Shown here: positions 25,491 through 34,603 of the stretch, piece after piece
Numbering within the stretch: the first letter of the stretch is position 1
Layout of the letters: each line of letters begins with the position of its first letter
Assembly: GCA_900548695.1 (NCBI GenBank)
Contig: URLC01000004.1
Location: 1-64,000, forward strand
Length of the DNA: 64,000 nt
Reading direction: 5' to 3'
From: an uncultured Mycoplasmatota bacterium
Lineage (GTDB): Bacteria; Bacillota_I; Bacilli_A; RF39; UBA660
Notes under the pieces: generated by a model
Told to the model about the DNA's origin: nothing
Seen by the model: the letters and a program-made list of their open reading frames with translations, nothing else
Database searches by the model: none
Position numbers and translations under genes: made by a program

Positions 25491-26882
25491 ATGAAACAAG
25501 AAAATATTTGGAAAAAATATAAAAAAGAAGACTTAGAAGACTTAAATAATTTATGTGAAGATTATAAACAATTTTTAACTATAGCTAAAACAGAACGTGA
25601 ATGTACAAAAGAAATCATCCAAAGAGCAAAAAGTAAGGGGTATAAAGATTTAGAAGAATATATAAAAGAGAATAAAAGCATAAAACCAGGTGATAAAATA
25701 TATGTAAATAATAAAAATAAAGCAGTGGCCCTATTTAATATAGGCCAAGAAAAAATAACAAATGGTATGAATATTTTAGGTGCTCATATTGATTCTCCAA
25801 GAATCGATTTAAAAGCCAACCCTATCTATGAAAATGAAGAATTCACCTATTTTGATACTCACTATTATGGAGGAATAAAAAAATATCAATGGGTAACTTT
25901 ACCCCTAGCTATTCACGGAGTAATAATCAAAAAAGATGCTACAAAAATAGAAATCTGTATTGGTGAAGAAGAAAGTGATCCGGTAGTAGGAATTACAGAC
26001 TTACTTCCTCATCTAGCTAAAGACCAAATGAAAAAAGAAGGTTCTAAATTAATAGAAGGAGAAGACTTAGATATTTTAATTGGTAATAAGCCATTAGAAA
26101 GTATTGCTGATAAAAATGAAAAAGACCAAGTGAAAAGTAACGTCTTAAAATTATTAAAAGAAAAATATGACATTGAAGAACAAGATTTTTTATCAGCAGA
26201 ACTGGAAGTAGTACCTGCTGGAAAAGCCAGAGACTTTGGACTTGATCGAAGTATGATTATGGCATACGGACAAGATGATAGAGTTTGTGCTTATACATCA
26301 TTAGAAGCTTTTTTAAAGGTTGAAAATCCAAACAAAACAACAAGTTGTATTTTAGTGGATAAAGAAGAAATTGGTAGTGTTGGAGCAACAGGTATGGCAT
26401 CTCACTTTTATGATAATGCAATTGCTGAAATTTGTCTTTTAATGGGTGAAGTTAGTCCGGTAGCAGTAAGACGTGTATTAAAAAATTCTAAAATGCTATC
26501 AAGTGATGTAAATGCAGCTTTTGATCCACTATATGCATCGGTTATGAATAAAAATAACTCCTCTAAATTCGCTCACGGCATAGTTTTTTGCAAATATACT
26601 GGAGCTGGAGGTAAAAGCGACAGTAATGACGCTAATGCGGAATATATTGCTGAACTTCGTAAAATTATGGATGAGGATAATGTTGCATTCCAAATTTCAG
26701 AACTTGGTAAAGTAGATGCTGGTGGAGGCGGAACTATTGCTTATATTTTAGCGAACCAAAATGTTGAAGTAATTGACTGCGGTGTAGGTGTTTTAAGCAT
26801 GCATGCTCCATGGGAAATCACAAGTAAAGCAGATGTTTACGAAGCATATCGTGGTTACATTGCGTTCTTAATAAACGCTTAA
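25491..26882 (+). CDS. M18 family metallo-aminopeptidase
   Basis: 463-residue cytosolic dinuclear-zinc aminopeptidase. Motifs of the M18 (aspartyl aminopeptidase/aminopeptidase I) family: GAHIDSPRIDLKANP (first metal His and Asp), YGGIKKYQWV, GQDDRVCAYTSLEAF (bridging Asp), the catalytic Glu pair in DKEEIGSVGATG, SSDVNAAFDP and SMHAPWEITSKADV (last metal His). It removes N-terminal residues from peptides, likely for amino-acid recycling. Monocistronic. Confidence 0.93.
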   Translation: MKQENIWKKYKKEDLEDLNNLCEDYKQFLTIAKTERECTKEIIQRAKSKGYKDLEEYIKENKSIKPGDKIYVNNKNKAVALFNIGQEKITNGMNILGAHIDSPRIDLKANPIYENEEFTYFDTHYYGGIKKYQWVTLPLAIHGVIIKKDATKIEICIGEEESDPVVGITDLLPHLAKDQMKKEGSKLIEGEDLDILIGNKPLESIADKNEKDQVKSNVLKLLKEKYDIEEQDFLSAELEVVPAGKARDFGLDRSMIMAYGQDDRVCAYTSLEAFLKVENPNKTTSCILVDKEEIGSVGATGMASHFYDNAIAEICLLMGEVSPVAVRRVLKNSKMLSSDVNAAFDPLYASVMNKNNSSKFAHGIVFCKYTGAGGKSDSNDANAEYIAELRKIMDEDNVAFQISELGKVDAGGGGTIAYILANQNVEVIDCGVGVLSMHAPWEITSKADVYEAYRGYIAFLINA

Positions 26883-27005
26883 AACTAAAATTTATTCCAT
26901 AAAAATAAAAAAGGCTTTGTACTAAATATACATGTCTTTTTATTTGAAAAAATATTAGGAAAACAAAAAGAAAAGTGCTAGAATATAAATAGAGAGGAGT
27001 AAATT

Positions 27006-27902
27006 ATGTTACAAGTTAAAAATATTGTCAAATACTATGGTGATTATAAAGCGGTAGACAATTTATCATTCGAAGTAAAAAATGGTGAAATTTTTGGACT
27101 TCTTGGTGAAAATGGCGCTGGAAAAACCACAACATTTAGAATTATTATGGGCTTATTAGAAGCAACCAAAGGAACAGTGTTATTAGATGATAAAAATATT
27201 GATTATTCTCTTACTGATAACATTGGATTTGTTACAGAAGAAAGAAGTCTTCTTACGAAAATGACAGTAAAAGAGCAAATTATCTTTTACGGGGTTTTAA
27301 AAGGAATGAAAGAAAAAGAAATAGAAAAAGAATTACAATTTTGGTTAAAAGAGTTTCAAATAGAAAGTTATGAAAATCGTAAAATTAAAGAGTTATCCAA
27401 AGGTAATCAACAAAAAATTCAGTTTATTTCTGCTGTCATTCATCATCCTAAATTGTTAATACTAGATGAACCATTTACAGGATTAGATCCTATTAATGTG
27501 GAACTAATGAAAAAAGCTATTTATAAACTACAAAAAGAGGGCTGCTCAATTATTTTTTCATCACATCAAATGGAACACATTGAAAACTTCTGCGAAAAAC
27601 TAATTATCTTAGTAAAAGGAAAGCCAATTGTAGATGGATATGTGAAAGATATTAAAAAAGCATATAAAAAGAAAAATGTTCTAATAAGAGGTGAAAATTT
27701 ACCAATAGAAGAAATAAGAAAAATAAAAGGTGTACTTTCAGTGACCAAAGTAAAAGATGAGTATGAAGTAAAAATAGAAGAAGAAAGCATTGCGTCAAAA
27801 GTATTTGCTAAAATAAAAAATGAAAATATCACCAAATATGATTTAACAGAGCCAACTTTAAATGAGATTTTTATTGCGAAAGTGGGTGGTATTCATGAAT
27901 AG
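27006..27902 (+). CDS. ABC-2 type exporter ATPase (NatA-like)
   Basis: 298-residue ATP-binding subunit. Walker A GENGAGKTT (~37-45), Q-loop (FVTEERSLL), signature variant ELSKGNQQK, Walker B LLILDEPFTGLDP and switch SSHQMEHIE are all present; the C-terminal ~80 residues form the regulatory domain seen in NatA/DrrA-type proteins. It overlaps the permease gene by 8 bp. Substrate (sodium, drug or peptide) cannot be read from the sequence. Confidence 0.92.
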   Translation: MLQVKNIVKYYGDYKAVDNLSFEVKNGEIFGLLGENGAGKTTTFRIIMGLLEATKGTVLLDDKNIDYSLTDNIGFVTEERSLLTKMTVKEQIIFYGVLKGMKEKEIEKELQFWLKEFQIESYENRKIKELSKGNQQKIQFISAVIHHPKLLILDEPFTGLDPINVELMKKAIYKLQKEGCSIIFSSHQMEHIENFCEKLIILVKGKPIVDGYVKDIKKAYKKKNVLIRGENLPIEEIRKIKGVLSVTKVKDEYEVKIEEESIASKVFAKIKNENITKYDLTEPTLNEIFIAKVGGIHE

Positions 27903-29196
27903 TAAATTTTGGTTTTTAACAAAACAAAGTCTAAAGAAAAAGTTTGGTTCAAAATGGTTTATTTGGGTAAACATTTTATTAGCTATTGTGATTATCGCTT
28001 TAATTAATATTAATTCTATTATTTCTTTCTTTGGAGGAGATTTTAGTAAGGATACTAATGTGTTAGTAATAGATAAAACAGAAAAATCTTATCCTATTTT
28101 TAAAGCATCGCTAGAAAATGTCATTGCCGATGAAGAAGAAAAAGGTACAATAAACGTCAAAGAAACAAAAAAATCTGAAAAAGAATTGAAAAAAGAGTTA
28201 AAAAACAATGAAGTAGTAGTGGTTTTTGATAATAATGAAGAAAAGTTTGTAACTACTAAAGTCATCAGTAAAGAAAAAATAGATAATACAACCTATCAAT
28301 ATCTTCAACAATCTCTTAATGCGACAAAAACGAATATTGCCTTAATAAAAACTAATACAGATCCTAATTTACTTGCTAAAATATCTTCTCCGATGGAAAT
28401 AAATCGAGTTGTTCTAAATGATAATAAAAGTGTAGATGAAAATATGGAAATGATTATGGGTACAGTATTTCCAACTATTATCCTCCCATTTTTCATGTTA
28501 ATAATATTTTTAGTTCAAATGATTGGTGGAGAAATATGTGAAGAAAAAACCACTAAGAGTATGGAAATCATCATATCAAATGTCAGTCCTAAAACGCATC
28601 TGTTATCCAAGGTGGTAGCAAGCAATATCTTTATTATTAGTCAAGGGTTATTAGTGCTACTATATGCAGTGATTGGTTTATTAATCAATACCAAAGGTCA
28701 AGGCTTAAACATGATGCCAGAACTTGGAACAATTCTTTCAACCATGAATGAATCAGGTTTTACTACCAAATTAATTACATTAATACCTTTTGCTTTAGTT
28801 ATAATGATTTTATCATTCTTAGCATATTCTCTAATTGCTGGTATTTTAGCTTCTATGACTACTAATATGGAAGATTTCCAACAAATTCAAACTCCAATTA
28901 TGTTAGTTTTATTAGCAGGATATTATTTAGCAATTATGGCCGGAATGTTTGAAGGGTCAACTTTCATTAAAATATTATCATATGTTCCATTTCTATCTTG
29001 TTTAGTAGCACCATCACTATATATGATTGGTCAAGTTGGAATCATTGATCTAATTATTTCCATCGTTATATTAATAGCTTTTATCTTTTTGATGGTAAAA
29101 TATGGTTTAAAAGTATACAAAGTTGGGATTTTAAATTATTCCAATGAGAAAATTTGGAGCAGATTTGCGAAAGCTTTAAAAAGTAAAGATGTGTAA
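27895..29196 (+). CDS. ABC-2 type exporter permease (NatB-like)
   Basis: 433 residues from ATG 27895 (the longer frame from 27862 lies inside the ATPase gene). First membrane segment ~18-39, a large extracytoplasmic loop to ~190, then five or so membrane segments to the end (IILPFFMLIIFLVQMIGG; FIISQGLLVLLYAVIGLL; FALVIMILSFLAYSLIAG and others), with the conserved EEKTTKSMEIIIS cytoplasmic motif of NatB-type permeases. It forms an exporter with the ATPase. Ends at a terminator. Confidence 0.9.
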   Translation: MNSKFWFLTKQSLKKKFGSKWFIWVNILLAIVIIALININSIISFFGGDFSKDTNVLVIDKTEKSYPIFKASLENVIADEEEKGTINVKETKKSEKELKKELKNNEVVVVFDNNEEKFVTTKVISKEKIDNTTYQYLQQSLNATKTNIALIKTNTDPNLLAKISSPMEINRVVLNDNKSVDENMEMIMGTVFPTIILPFFMLIIFLVQMIGGEICEEKTTKSMEIIISNVSPKTHLLSKVVASNIFIISQGLLVLLYAVIGLLINTKGQGLNMMPELGTILSTMNESGFTTKLITLIPFALVIMILSFLAYSLIAGILASMTTNMEDFQQIQTPIMLVLLAGYYLAIMAGMFEGSTFIKILSYVPFLSCLVAPSLYMIGQVGIIDLIISIVILIAFIFLMVKYGLKVYKVGILNYSNEKIWSRFAKALKSKDV

Positions 29197-29225
29197 AAAG
29201 AGTTATTTCTAAACTCTTTTTTTTC
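29196..29225 (+). terminator. Rho-independent terminator
   Basis: Stem aaaagagtt / aactctttt with 7-nt loop and following T. Confidence 0.8.
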
Positions 29226-29262
29226 TGATATAAAAAATTACCATTCTGATTTATTAGGTCTG

Positions 29263-29271
29263 TGGTATAAT
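29263..29271 (+). promoter_or_regulatory. Extended -10 promoter of the OpuC-type importer
   Basis: TGGTATAAT at 29263-29271, 23 bp before the TTG start. Confidence 0.6.
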
Positions 29272-29294
29272 TAAAAAGAATAGGAGGAGTAGAA

Positions 29295-30425
29295 TTGATT
29301 ACATTTGAAAATATCAGCAAGAGCTATAAAAATACCACTGTATTAAAAAATATTTCTTTTACCATGAAAGATGGAGAATTTGTCTGCCTAATAGGTGAGT
29401 CAGGTTGTGGTAAAACTACAACTTTAAAAATGATTAACAAACTAATAGAGCCAACTTCAGGGAAAATAACAATAAACAATCAAGATATCAAAAAAACTGA
29501 TGAAATAAAATTACGTAGAAAGATGGGGTACGTTATTCAACAAACTGGACTTTTTTCTCATATGTCAATTAGAGACAATATTGAAATTATTGCCAAAATA
29601 GAGAAGATGCCAGAAAAAAAGCGTAAAGAACGAGTAAAAGAAATGATGCGCATGGTGGACTTGGACGAAAGTTTACTGGATCGCTATCCAAATGAACTTT
29701 CCGGTGGTCAACTACAAAGAATTGGTATTGCTAGAGCATTCATGACAGATCCTAAAATCATTTTAATGGATGAGCCATTTAGCGCCCTAGATCCGATGAG
29801 TAGAACCGCTTTACAAGACGAACTATTAAAATTACAAAGAAAATTTCATAAAACAATTGTCTTTGTTACCCATGATATGGATGAAGCAATAAAATTAGCG
29901 GATAAAATAGCTATCATGGAAAAAGGACACTTAGTTCAGTATGACACTCCAGAAAATATTTTAAAACATCCAGCCAACGATTTTGTCAAACACTTTGTTG
30001 GTAACAAACGTATCTGGAATTCCCCAGAATATATCAAAGTTCGAGATATCATGATTACCCATCCCGTAACTTGTAAAGAAGAAGATTCTAAATTCTATTG
30101 TATTAACAAAATGCGTATGATGAAAGTCGATAGTCTTATGGTCGTGGATGATTCTAAACGTTTAATAGGAATTCTTTATGCGGAAAGCTTAACTTTAAAA
30201 CATTACAAAGGAAAAAGTATTAAAGATGTGATTGAAAAAGATTTTGTCTCAGTAAAAGAAGATGACTCTATAATCGATTTAACGAACTTAATAAAAACGA
30301 CGAAAAGAGCAACTATTCCGGTAATAGACAAGAAAAACTGCCTAACAGGGTTAATTACAAGAAGCAGTTTAATAACAGCTATGAGTCAACAATTTGTAGA
30401 GGAGGATAAGAATGAAACTAATTAA
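29295..30425 (+). CDS. Osmoprotectant/EgtV-type ABC importer ATPase with CBS domains
   Basis: 376 residues, TTG start fixed by the aggaggag ribosome site 5 bases upstream. ABC domain with Walker A GESGCGKTT, signature LSGGQLQR, Walker B IILMDEPFSALDP and the switch THDMDEA, then two CBS domains (~250-310 and ~312-370; RDIMITHPVTC, DVIEKDFVSV) as in OpuCA, where they sense ionic strength or cyclic-di-AMP. It overlaps the permease gene by 14 bp. The importer brings in quaternary-ammonium compounds or, in the EgtUV branch, ergothioneine. Confidence 0.9.
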   Translation: MITFENISKSYKNTTVLKNISFTMKDGEFVCLIGESGCGKTTTLKMINKLIEPTSGKITINNQDIKKTDEIKLRRKMGYVIQQTGLFSHMSIRDNIEIIAKIEKMPEKKRKERVKEMMRMVDLDESLLDRYPNELSGGQLQRIGIARAFMTDPKIILMDEPFSALDPMSRTALQDELLKLQRKFHKTIVFVTHDMDEAIKLADKIAIMEKGHLVQYDTPENILKHPANDFVKHFVGNKRIWNSPEYIKVRDIMITHPVTCKEEDSKFYCINKMRMMKVDSLMVVDDSKRLIGILYAESLTLKHYKGKSIKDVIEKDFVSVKEDDSIIDLTNLIKTTKRATIPVIDKKNCLTGLITRSSLITAMSQQFVEEDKNETN

Positions 30426-31989
30426 TTACTTCATCGACAATCATAATCAAATTATATCGCTTTGTATAGAACATATTAAACTAACTTCTTTAGCCTTAAT
30501 CATTGCTATTTTAATTGGGGTACCGATTGGAATTTTAATTAGTTACAAGAAAAAGCTTAATAAACCAGTTTTAGGTCTTACTAGCATTGCACAAGCAATA
30601 CCAAGTATGGCTTTACTTGGATTTATGATACCATTTTTAGGAATAGGTACAGCACCAGCAATTGTAGTTGTCGTCTTATATTCTTTACTCCCAATTATTA
30701 AAAATACTTATACTGGAATAGTAAATATTCCCAAATCAACAATCGAAGCCGCTGAGGGAATTGGTTTAACTAAGTGGCAAGTATTAACAAAAATTCAAAT
30801 ACCACAAGCTCTACCAGTAATTATGGCTGGAGTTAGAATTTCTTCTGTGAGTGCAGTCGGTCTCATGACTATGGCAGCCTTTATCGGAGGAGGAGGACTT
30901 GGTTATTTAATATTCTCAGGAATTCGTACAGTCAATAATTATCAAATTCTAGCTGGAGCAATCCCTGCTTGTATTCTAGCCTTGTTAGTGGATTATTTCT
31001 TTGGTGCTATCGAAAAATTAGTAACACCAACTAGCCTACAAAAAGAAACGAGTTCTAAAGAACAATTGAAAAAATATCGTCGTAAAAATAAAATCATTGT
31101 TATTTCCACTTTAGTTTTATTAGCCATCTTATTCATCAGTGGAATTGATTGGTCTAAAAAAGCTGAAGATAGTATAGTAGTTGGCAGTAAAGATTTTACA
31201 GAACAAGAAATTCTTTGTCATATGACTGCGAAAGCTATTGAAAGTAATACTGATATTGCTGTAGAAAAACAATGTAACTTAGGAGGTGCTCAAGTAGTAT
31301 TTTCCGCACTAACAAGTAATAACATTGATTTATATATTGATTATGCTGGAACTGATTATACTGATATTTTAAAGCACCCACCAATAAACGATACTAAGAA
31401 AGTTTATAATACTATCAAAAAAGAAATGGCTGATAAGTATAATATTGCCGTTTTAGATCAAATGGGATTTAATAATACTTATGCTCTAGCCGTAACTAGA
31501 AAAACAGCCAGTCAATACAATCTAAAAACAATCAGTGATTTAGCAAGAGTATCAAACAATTTAAAAATAGCTCCAACACTAGAATTTATTAATAGACAAG
31601 ACTGTCTACCAGGTTTAGAAGCAAAATATAATATTAAATTTAAAGATGTAGTCGGAATAGATGGTAGTCCAAGATATACTGCTTTAATGAATAATGATGC
31701 CCAAGTAATAGATGCTTTTACAACTGATGGCTTATTAAAAAAATTTGATTTGACTATCCTACAAGATGATAAAAATTTCTTCCCACCATACAATGCGATT
31801 CCATTAGTAAGAGAAAAAACTCTAGAAAAATATCCAGAGCTAGAAGATATCTTAAATACTCTAGGTAAATATTTAACTGATGACGTAATGCGCGAATTAA
31901 ATTATAAAGTTGATGCCTTAGGTGAAAACCCAGAAGAAGTTGCTAATAATTTTCTAAGTGAAATAGACTTAAATATAAAATCTAGTTGA
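30412..31989 (+). CDS. Fused permease and substrate-binding protein of an OpuC/EgtU-type importer
   Basis: 525 residues. N-terminal permease of about five membrane segments (~15-215) with the EAA-type loop EAAEGIGLTKWQVLTKIQIP, one further membrane segment (~228-245), then an extracytoplasmic binding domain (~255-525) beginning IVVGSKDFTEQEIL with NIDLYIDYAGTDYTDIL. Permease-binding protein fusions of this layout are known for choline/betaine importers (ChoQ/OpuCB type) and for the ergothioneine importer EgtU. The sequence does not let me choose between these substrates. Confidence 0.9.
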   Translation: MKLINYFIDNHNQIISLCIEHIKLTSLALIIAILIGVPIGILISYKKKLNKPVLGLTSIAQAIPSMALLGFMIPFLGIGTAPAIVVVVLYSLLPIIKNTYTGIVNIPKSTIEAAEGIGLTKWQVLTKIQIPQALPVIMAGVRISSVSAVGLMTMAAFIGGGGLGYLIFSGIRTVNNYQILAGAIPACILALLVDYFFGAIEKLVTPTSLQKETSSKEQLKKYRRKNKIIVISTLVLLAILFISGIDWSKKAEDSIVVGSKDFTEQEILCHMTAKAIESNTDIAVEKQCNLGGAQVVFSALTSNNIDLYIDYAGTDYTDILKHPPINDTKKVYNTIKKEMADKYNIAVLDQMGFNNTYALAVTRKTASQYNLKTISDLARVSNNLKIAPTLEFINRQDCLPGLEAKYNIKFKDVVGIDGSPRYTALMNNDAQVIDAFTTDGLLKKFDLTILQDDKNFFPPYNAIPLVREKTLEKYPELEDILNTLGKYLTDDVMRELNYKVDALGENPEEVANNFLSEIDLNIKSS

Positions 31990-32014
31990 CGAAACATAAG
32001 ATAAATATTATCAT
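31986..32014 (+). promoter_or_regulatory. Promoter overlapping the upstream stop codon
   Basis: -35 TTGACG (31986-31991, containing the TGA stop of the permease gene), 17-bp spacer, -10 TATCAT (32009-32014). Confidence 0.65.
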
Positions 32015-32031
32015 ATTAGAAGAGGTGCAAT

Positions 32032-32604
32032 ATGTATTATAGATATAAAAAACAAAAAATAAAAAGTGCCATAATCATTTGCTTTATTTTTGCAATTGCA
32101 ATATGTGCTACTCACTATATATACTATAAATTTCAAAATGAACGTAATATCGATTACAGCTCAGAATCATTAGATATTACATTTCATGAAGAAGCAGGAG
32201 ATAAAGTAAGTTTAACGAAAGTAACACCAGTAACAGATGCGGTAGGGTTATCATCACAATCATATACATTTACAATAAAAAATAATATGACAATGCCAGT
32301 AAATTATACGGTTAAATTAGTTGATGATTTAGAAACAGTTTTTGAAGATAATTGTAGTGAATATCAAATGCCTAAGGATATTATCAGGGTATCGATCAAA
32401 GAAGGTAAAAAAAATCAAATTTATACTTTAAGTGAATTACAAGATGGTATTTTGGAACAAACTAAAATCAAAGCTTTAGAAGAAAAAGATTATACGATAC
32501 GAGTTTGGACTATAAAAAGTACTCTACAAGCGGGAAGTATTAGACATTACCATGCCAAAATCCAAATTTTAGAAGCTGGAGAAGAAGTTGCTATGGCCAA
32601 ATAA
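32032..32604 (+). CDS. Small exported protein with predicted beta-sandwich domain
   Basis: 190 residues: basic cytoplasmic start, one membrane segment (~13-31, AIIICFIFAIAICATHYIYY), then an outside domain with Ig-like strand alternation (SYTFTIKNNMTMPVNYTVKLV). Same layout as the products at 6966 and 9395. It lies 12 bp before the DUF177 gene and may share its transcript. Unknown function. Confidence 0.7.
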   Translation: MYYRYKKQKIKSAIIICFIFAIAICATHYIYYKFQNERNIDYSSESLDITFHEEAGDKVSLTKVTPVTDAVGLSSQSYTFTIKNNMTMPVNYTVKLVDDLETVFEDNCSEYQMPKDIIRVSIKEGKKNQIYTLSELQDGILEQTKIKALEEKDYTIRVWTIKSTLQAGSIRHYHAKIQILEAGEEVAMAK

Positions 32605-32616
32605 AGAGGTGAGAAA

Positions 32617-33102
32617 ATGAATATTGATTTAACTCCATTACATGCTAATACCAAAGACAAAATTGATATTACTAACACGTACACATTACCAACTGAATAC
32701 TTTGGTACTACAGGAGTAAAAAAGGTAGAAAATATTAAAGTAGAAGGTTATGTTTACTTGGCTCCTTCAGAAGATGACCTTGAGGAAGAAGTAGATTGGA
32801 TAAATTGTAAAATAGAAGGAAAAATGGAATTGGAAGATTCTATTTCTCTAGAACCAGTAGATTACCCATTTTCTATCGAATATGACGAAATTTTGGAAGA
32901 AAATTGCAAAAAAAATGAAAATACACTTGATATATTTTCGTTTTTATGGGAAAATATTGTACTAGAGGTCCCTCTACAGTTTACAAAAGTAAAAGACTTT
33001 TCTAAATTTCGCGGGGACGGATGGAAATTAGTGAGTGAAAATGAACTAACAACCAATAACAATCCATTTAGTGAGTTATTAGAAAAGATGAAAGAGGAGT
33101 GA
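32617..33102 (+). CDS. DUF177 (YceD-like) protein
   Basis: 161 residues, acidic, cytoplasmic. DUF177 proteins are almost always encoded immediately upstream of rpmF, as here (4 bp gap), and the E. coli/plant members (YceD, DCL) act in 23S rRNA processing or accumulation. The core YVYLAPSEDDLEEEVDWINCKIEG ... is followed by DYPFSIEYDE and a DIFSFLWENIVLEVPLQ region matching the family's C-terminal helix. The CxxC pair of some members is not seen. Confidence 0.8.
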   Translation: MNIDLTPLHANTKDKIDITNTYTLPTEYFGTTGVKKVENIKVEGYVYLAPSEDDLEEEVDWINCKIEGKMELEDSISLEPVDYPFSIEYDEILEENCKKNENTLDIFSFLWENIVLEVPLQFTKVKDFSKFRGDGWKLVSENELTTNNNPFSELLEKMKEE

Positions 33103-33106
33103 TAAT

Positions 33107-33313
33107 ATGATGAAACTAGACATTCAAATGTTTGCGGTTCCTTTTCGTAAAGTTTCAAAGACAAGAAAAAGAATGAGAAGAAGTCACAATGCTATGGAAA
33201 TTCCTGGTATGGTAAAATGTCCAAGCTGTGGTGAAATGATCAAAGCTCATAGAGTTTGTCCAAAATGTGGAAACTACAAAGGAAAAAAAGTTATTGAAGT
33301 AAAAGAAGCTTAA
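33107..33313 (+). CDS. rpmF: Ribosomal protein L32 with an N-terminal Prp-type leader
   Basis: 68-residue zinc-ribbon L32 of the 50S subunit; Cys38, Cys41, Cys51 and Cys54 form the zinc site. L32 normally begins M-AVPFR. Here that N-terminus is preceded by MMKLDIQMF, so the protein reads KLDIQMF|AVPFRKVSKTRKRMRR. The leader almost copies that of L27 in this window (KLDIQLF|A), the cleavage site of protease Prp encoded at 46669. Start ATG 33107 (or 33110) is set by the gaggag ribosome site 7-10 bases upstream; an internal ATG at 33128 has no ribosome site and would leave an extra Phe. Cleavage after Phe9 would give the canonical mature L32. Confidence 0.95.
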   Translation: MMKLDIQMFAVPFRKVSKTRKRMRRSHNAMEIPGMVKCPSCGEMIKAHRVCPKCGNYKGKKVIEVKEA

Positions 33314-33330
33314 ACAAGCTTCTTTTTTCT
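33303..33330 (+). terminator. Rho-independent terminator of rpmF
   Basis: Stem agaagctt / aagcttct overlapping the end of rpmF, followed by a T run. Confidence 0.85.
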
Positions 33331-33342
33331 TTATCAAAAACT

Positions 33343-33351
33343 TGCTATAAT
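33343..33351 (+). promoter_or_regulatory. Extended -10 promoter of the membrane glycosyltransferase and addBA
   Basis: TGCTATAAT at 33343-33351. The predicted transcript would start only about 10 bases before the ATG at 33368, at the ggtga ribosome site. Confidence 0.55.
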
Positions 33352-33367
33352 AAAGATGGTGATAAAC

Positions 33368-34603
33368 ATGCAACAAATCATAGACTGGGTTAAAAAACAT
33401 AAATTTATAATATTCTTGTTTTTATTTTCTTTTATACTGAGATTGCTTGTCGTGATAACAATTAATACTCCTGTAATATCAGATTTTAAAACGATGCTAG
33501 ATGCCTCACTTGAATTAATAAATAATACATCTAACTATAAAAGTATGCCATATTTTATAACTTGGGGATACCAAATGGGACACGTAATCTATCAGGCACT
33601 TTTACTTTCTATGATAAATAATGTATTATTTTTAAAAATAATAAATGCTTTAACCACATCATTAACGGTCGTGATGATTTATATAATTAGTAAAAAACTA
33701 TCTAATGAAAAAGCAGCGAAAACAATCAGTATGATCTATTCAATCTTTTTATTTCCGCTTCTACTAAATACCGTCTTAACCAATCAACTATTACCAATGC
33801 TATTAATATTAATCGCGATAAATCTTTGGATAACTTATATTCCAAAAAAAATTTTTATTGCTTTCCCAATAGGCATTTTATTAGCTTTTAGTAATATCTT
33901 ACGTAGTGAAACAATTGTTATTATGACAGCTATTTTAGTTTATTCTCTTTTTTCAATGTTAGAAAAAAAGGATATCAAAAAAATAAGTCTTTCTGTACTT
34001 ATTTTAATTATTACATATAGTAGTGTTATGAAGCTAACTTCTTATACCTTAGAAAAGACAAATATTAGTCCCTCTGGCTTAGAAAACAAAAACACTGCTT
34101 GGAAATTTTTAACTGGATTAAACATAACAACTAATGGAATGTATAGTGCTAAAGATGCTGAAGTTTATGCCTATGATGAACAAAAGACGAAGAAAGAGTT
34201 AACGAAAAGAATAAAAGAAGACTATAAAAATTATCCACTTTTATTCTTAAAAAAGATAAAAATAGTAGGGCTAAACTCAGATTTATCCTGGTCAATCGGT
34301 TATAAAGTGCAACCATCAACTAAACTACTCACTTATCTAAATCAACTATTTATCTATTTTTTCTTTACCATGGCTCTTCTTAGTCTAATCCCACTTTTAA
34401 AGAAAAAATATAAAAAAGTTCAAGTTTTAATAACTCTAATTATCATCATTTATTTTGGTGTATATTTATTAATTGAAGTAATGCCAAGATATGCTTATTC
34501 TATTCAAATCTTTGAGGCTATTTTAACAAGTATTACCTTAGGTTACTTTTTAGAAATAATAAACAATAAAGGACGTGAAAAAAATGTTGAAACTAGAAGA
34601 TAA
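33368..34603 (+). CDS. GT-C fold membrane glycosyltransferase (ArnT/GT39-like)
   Basis: 411 residues with about ten membrane segments. ATG 33368 is preferred over 33356 because the ggtga ribosome site lies between them. The first external loop carries the acidic motif SDFKTMLDASLEL (Asp catalytic candidate) expected in dolichyl-phosphate-mannose-type GT-C enzymes that use lipid-linked sugars. Donor and acceptor are unknown; modification of a surface polymer or protein is inferred. It overlaps addB by about 20 bases. Confidence 0.75.
   Translation: MQQIIDWVKKHKFIIFLFLFSFILRLLVVITINTPVISDFKTMLDASLELINNTSNYKSMPYFITWGYQMGHVIYQALLLSMINNVLFLKIINALTTSLTVVMIYIISKKLSNEKAAKTISMIYSIFLFPLLLNTVLTNQLLPMLLILIAINLWITYIPKKIFIAFPIGILLAFSNILRSETIVIMTAILVYSLFSMLEKKDIKKISLSVLILIITYSSVMKLTSYTLEKTNISPSGLENKNTAWKFLTGLNITTNGMYSAKDAEVYAYDEQKTKKELTKRIKEDYKNYPLLFLKKIKIVGLNSDLSWSIGYKVQPSTKLLTYLNQLFIYFFFTMALLSLIPLLKKKYKKVQVLITLIIIIYFGVYLLIEVMPRYAYSIQIFEAILTSITLGYFLEIINNKGREKNVETRR

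Noticed and set aside
26908..26945. Hairpin after the aminopeptidase gene
   Set aside because: The stem has several mismatches; it may be a decayed terminator but is not strong enough to list.
33128..33136. Internal ATG in rpmF as the true start, making the leader an artefact
   Set aside because: No Shine-Dalgarno precedes it and it would leave Met-Phe before AVPFR; the gaggag site fits 33107/33110, and the leader matches that of L27.
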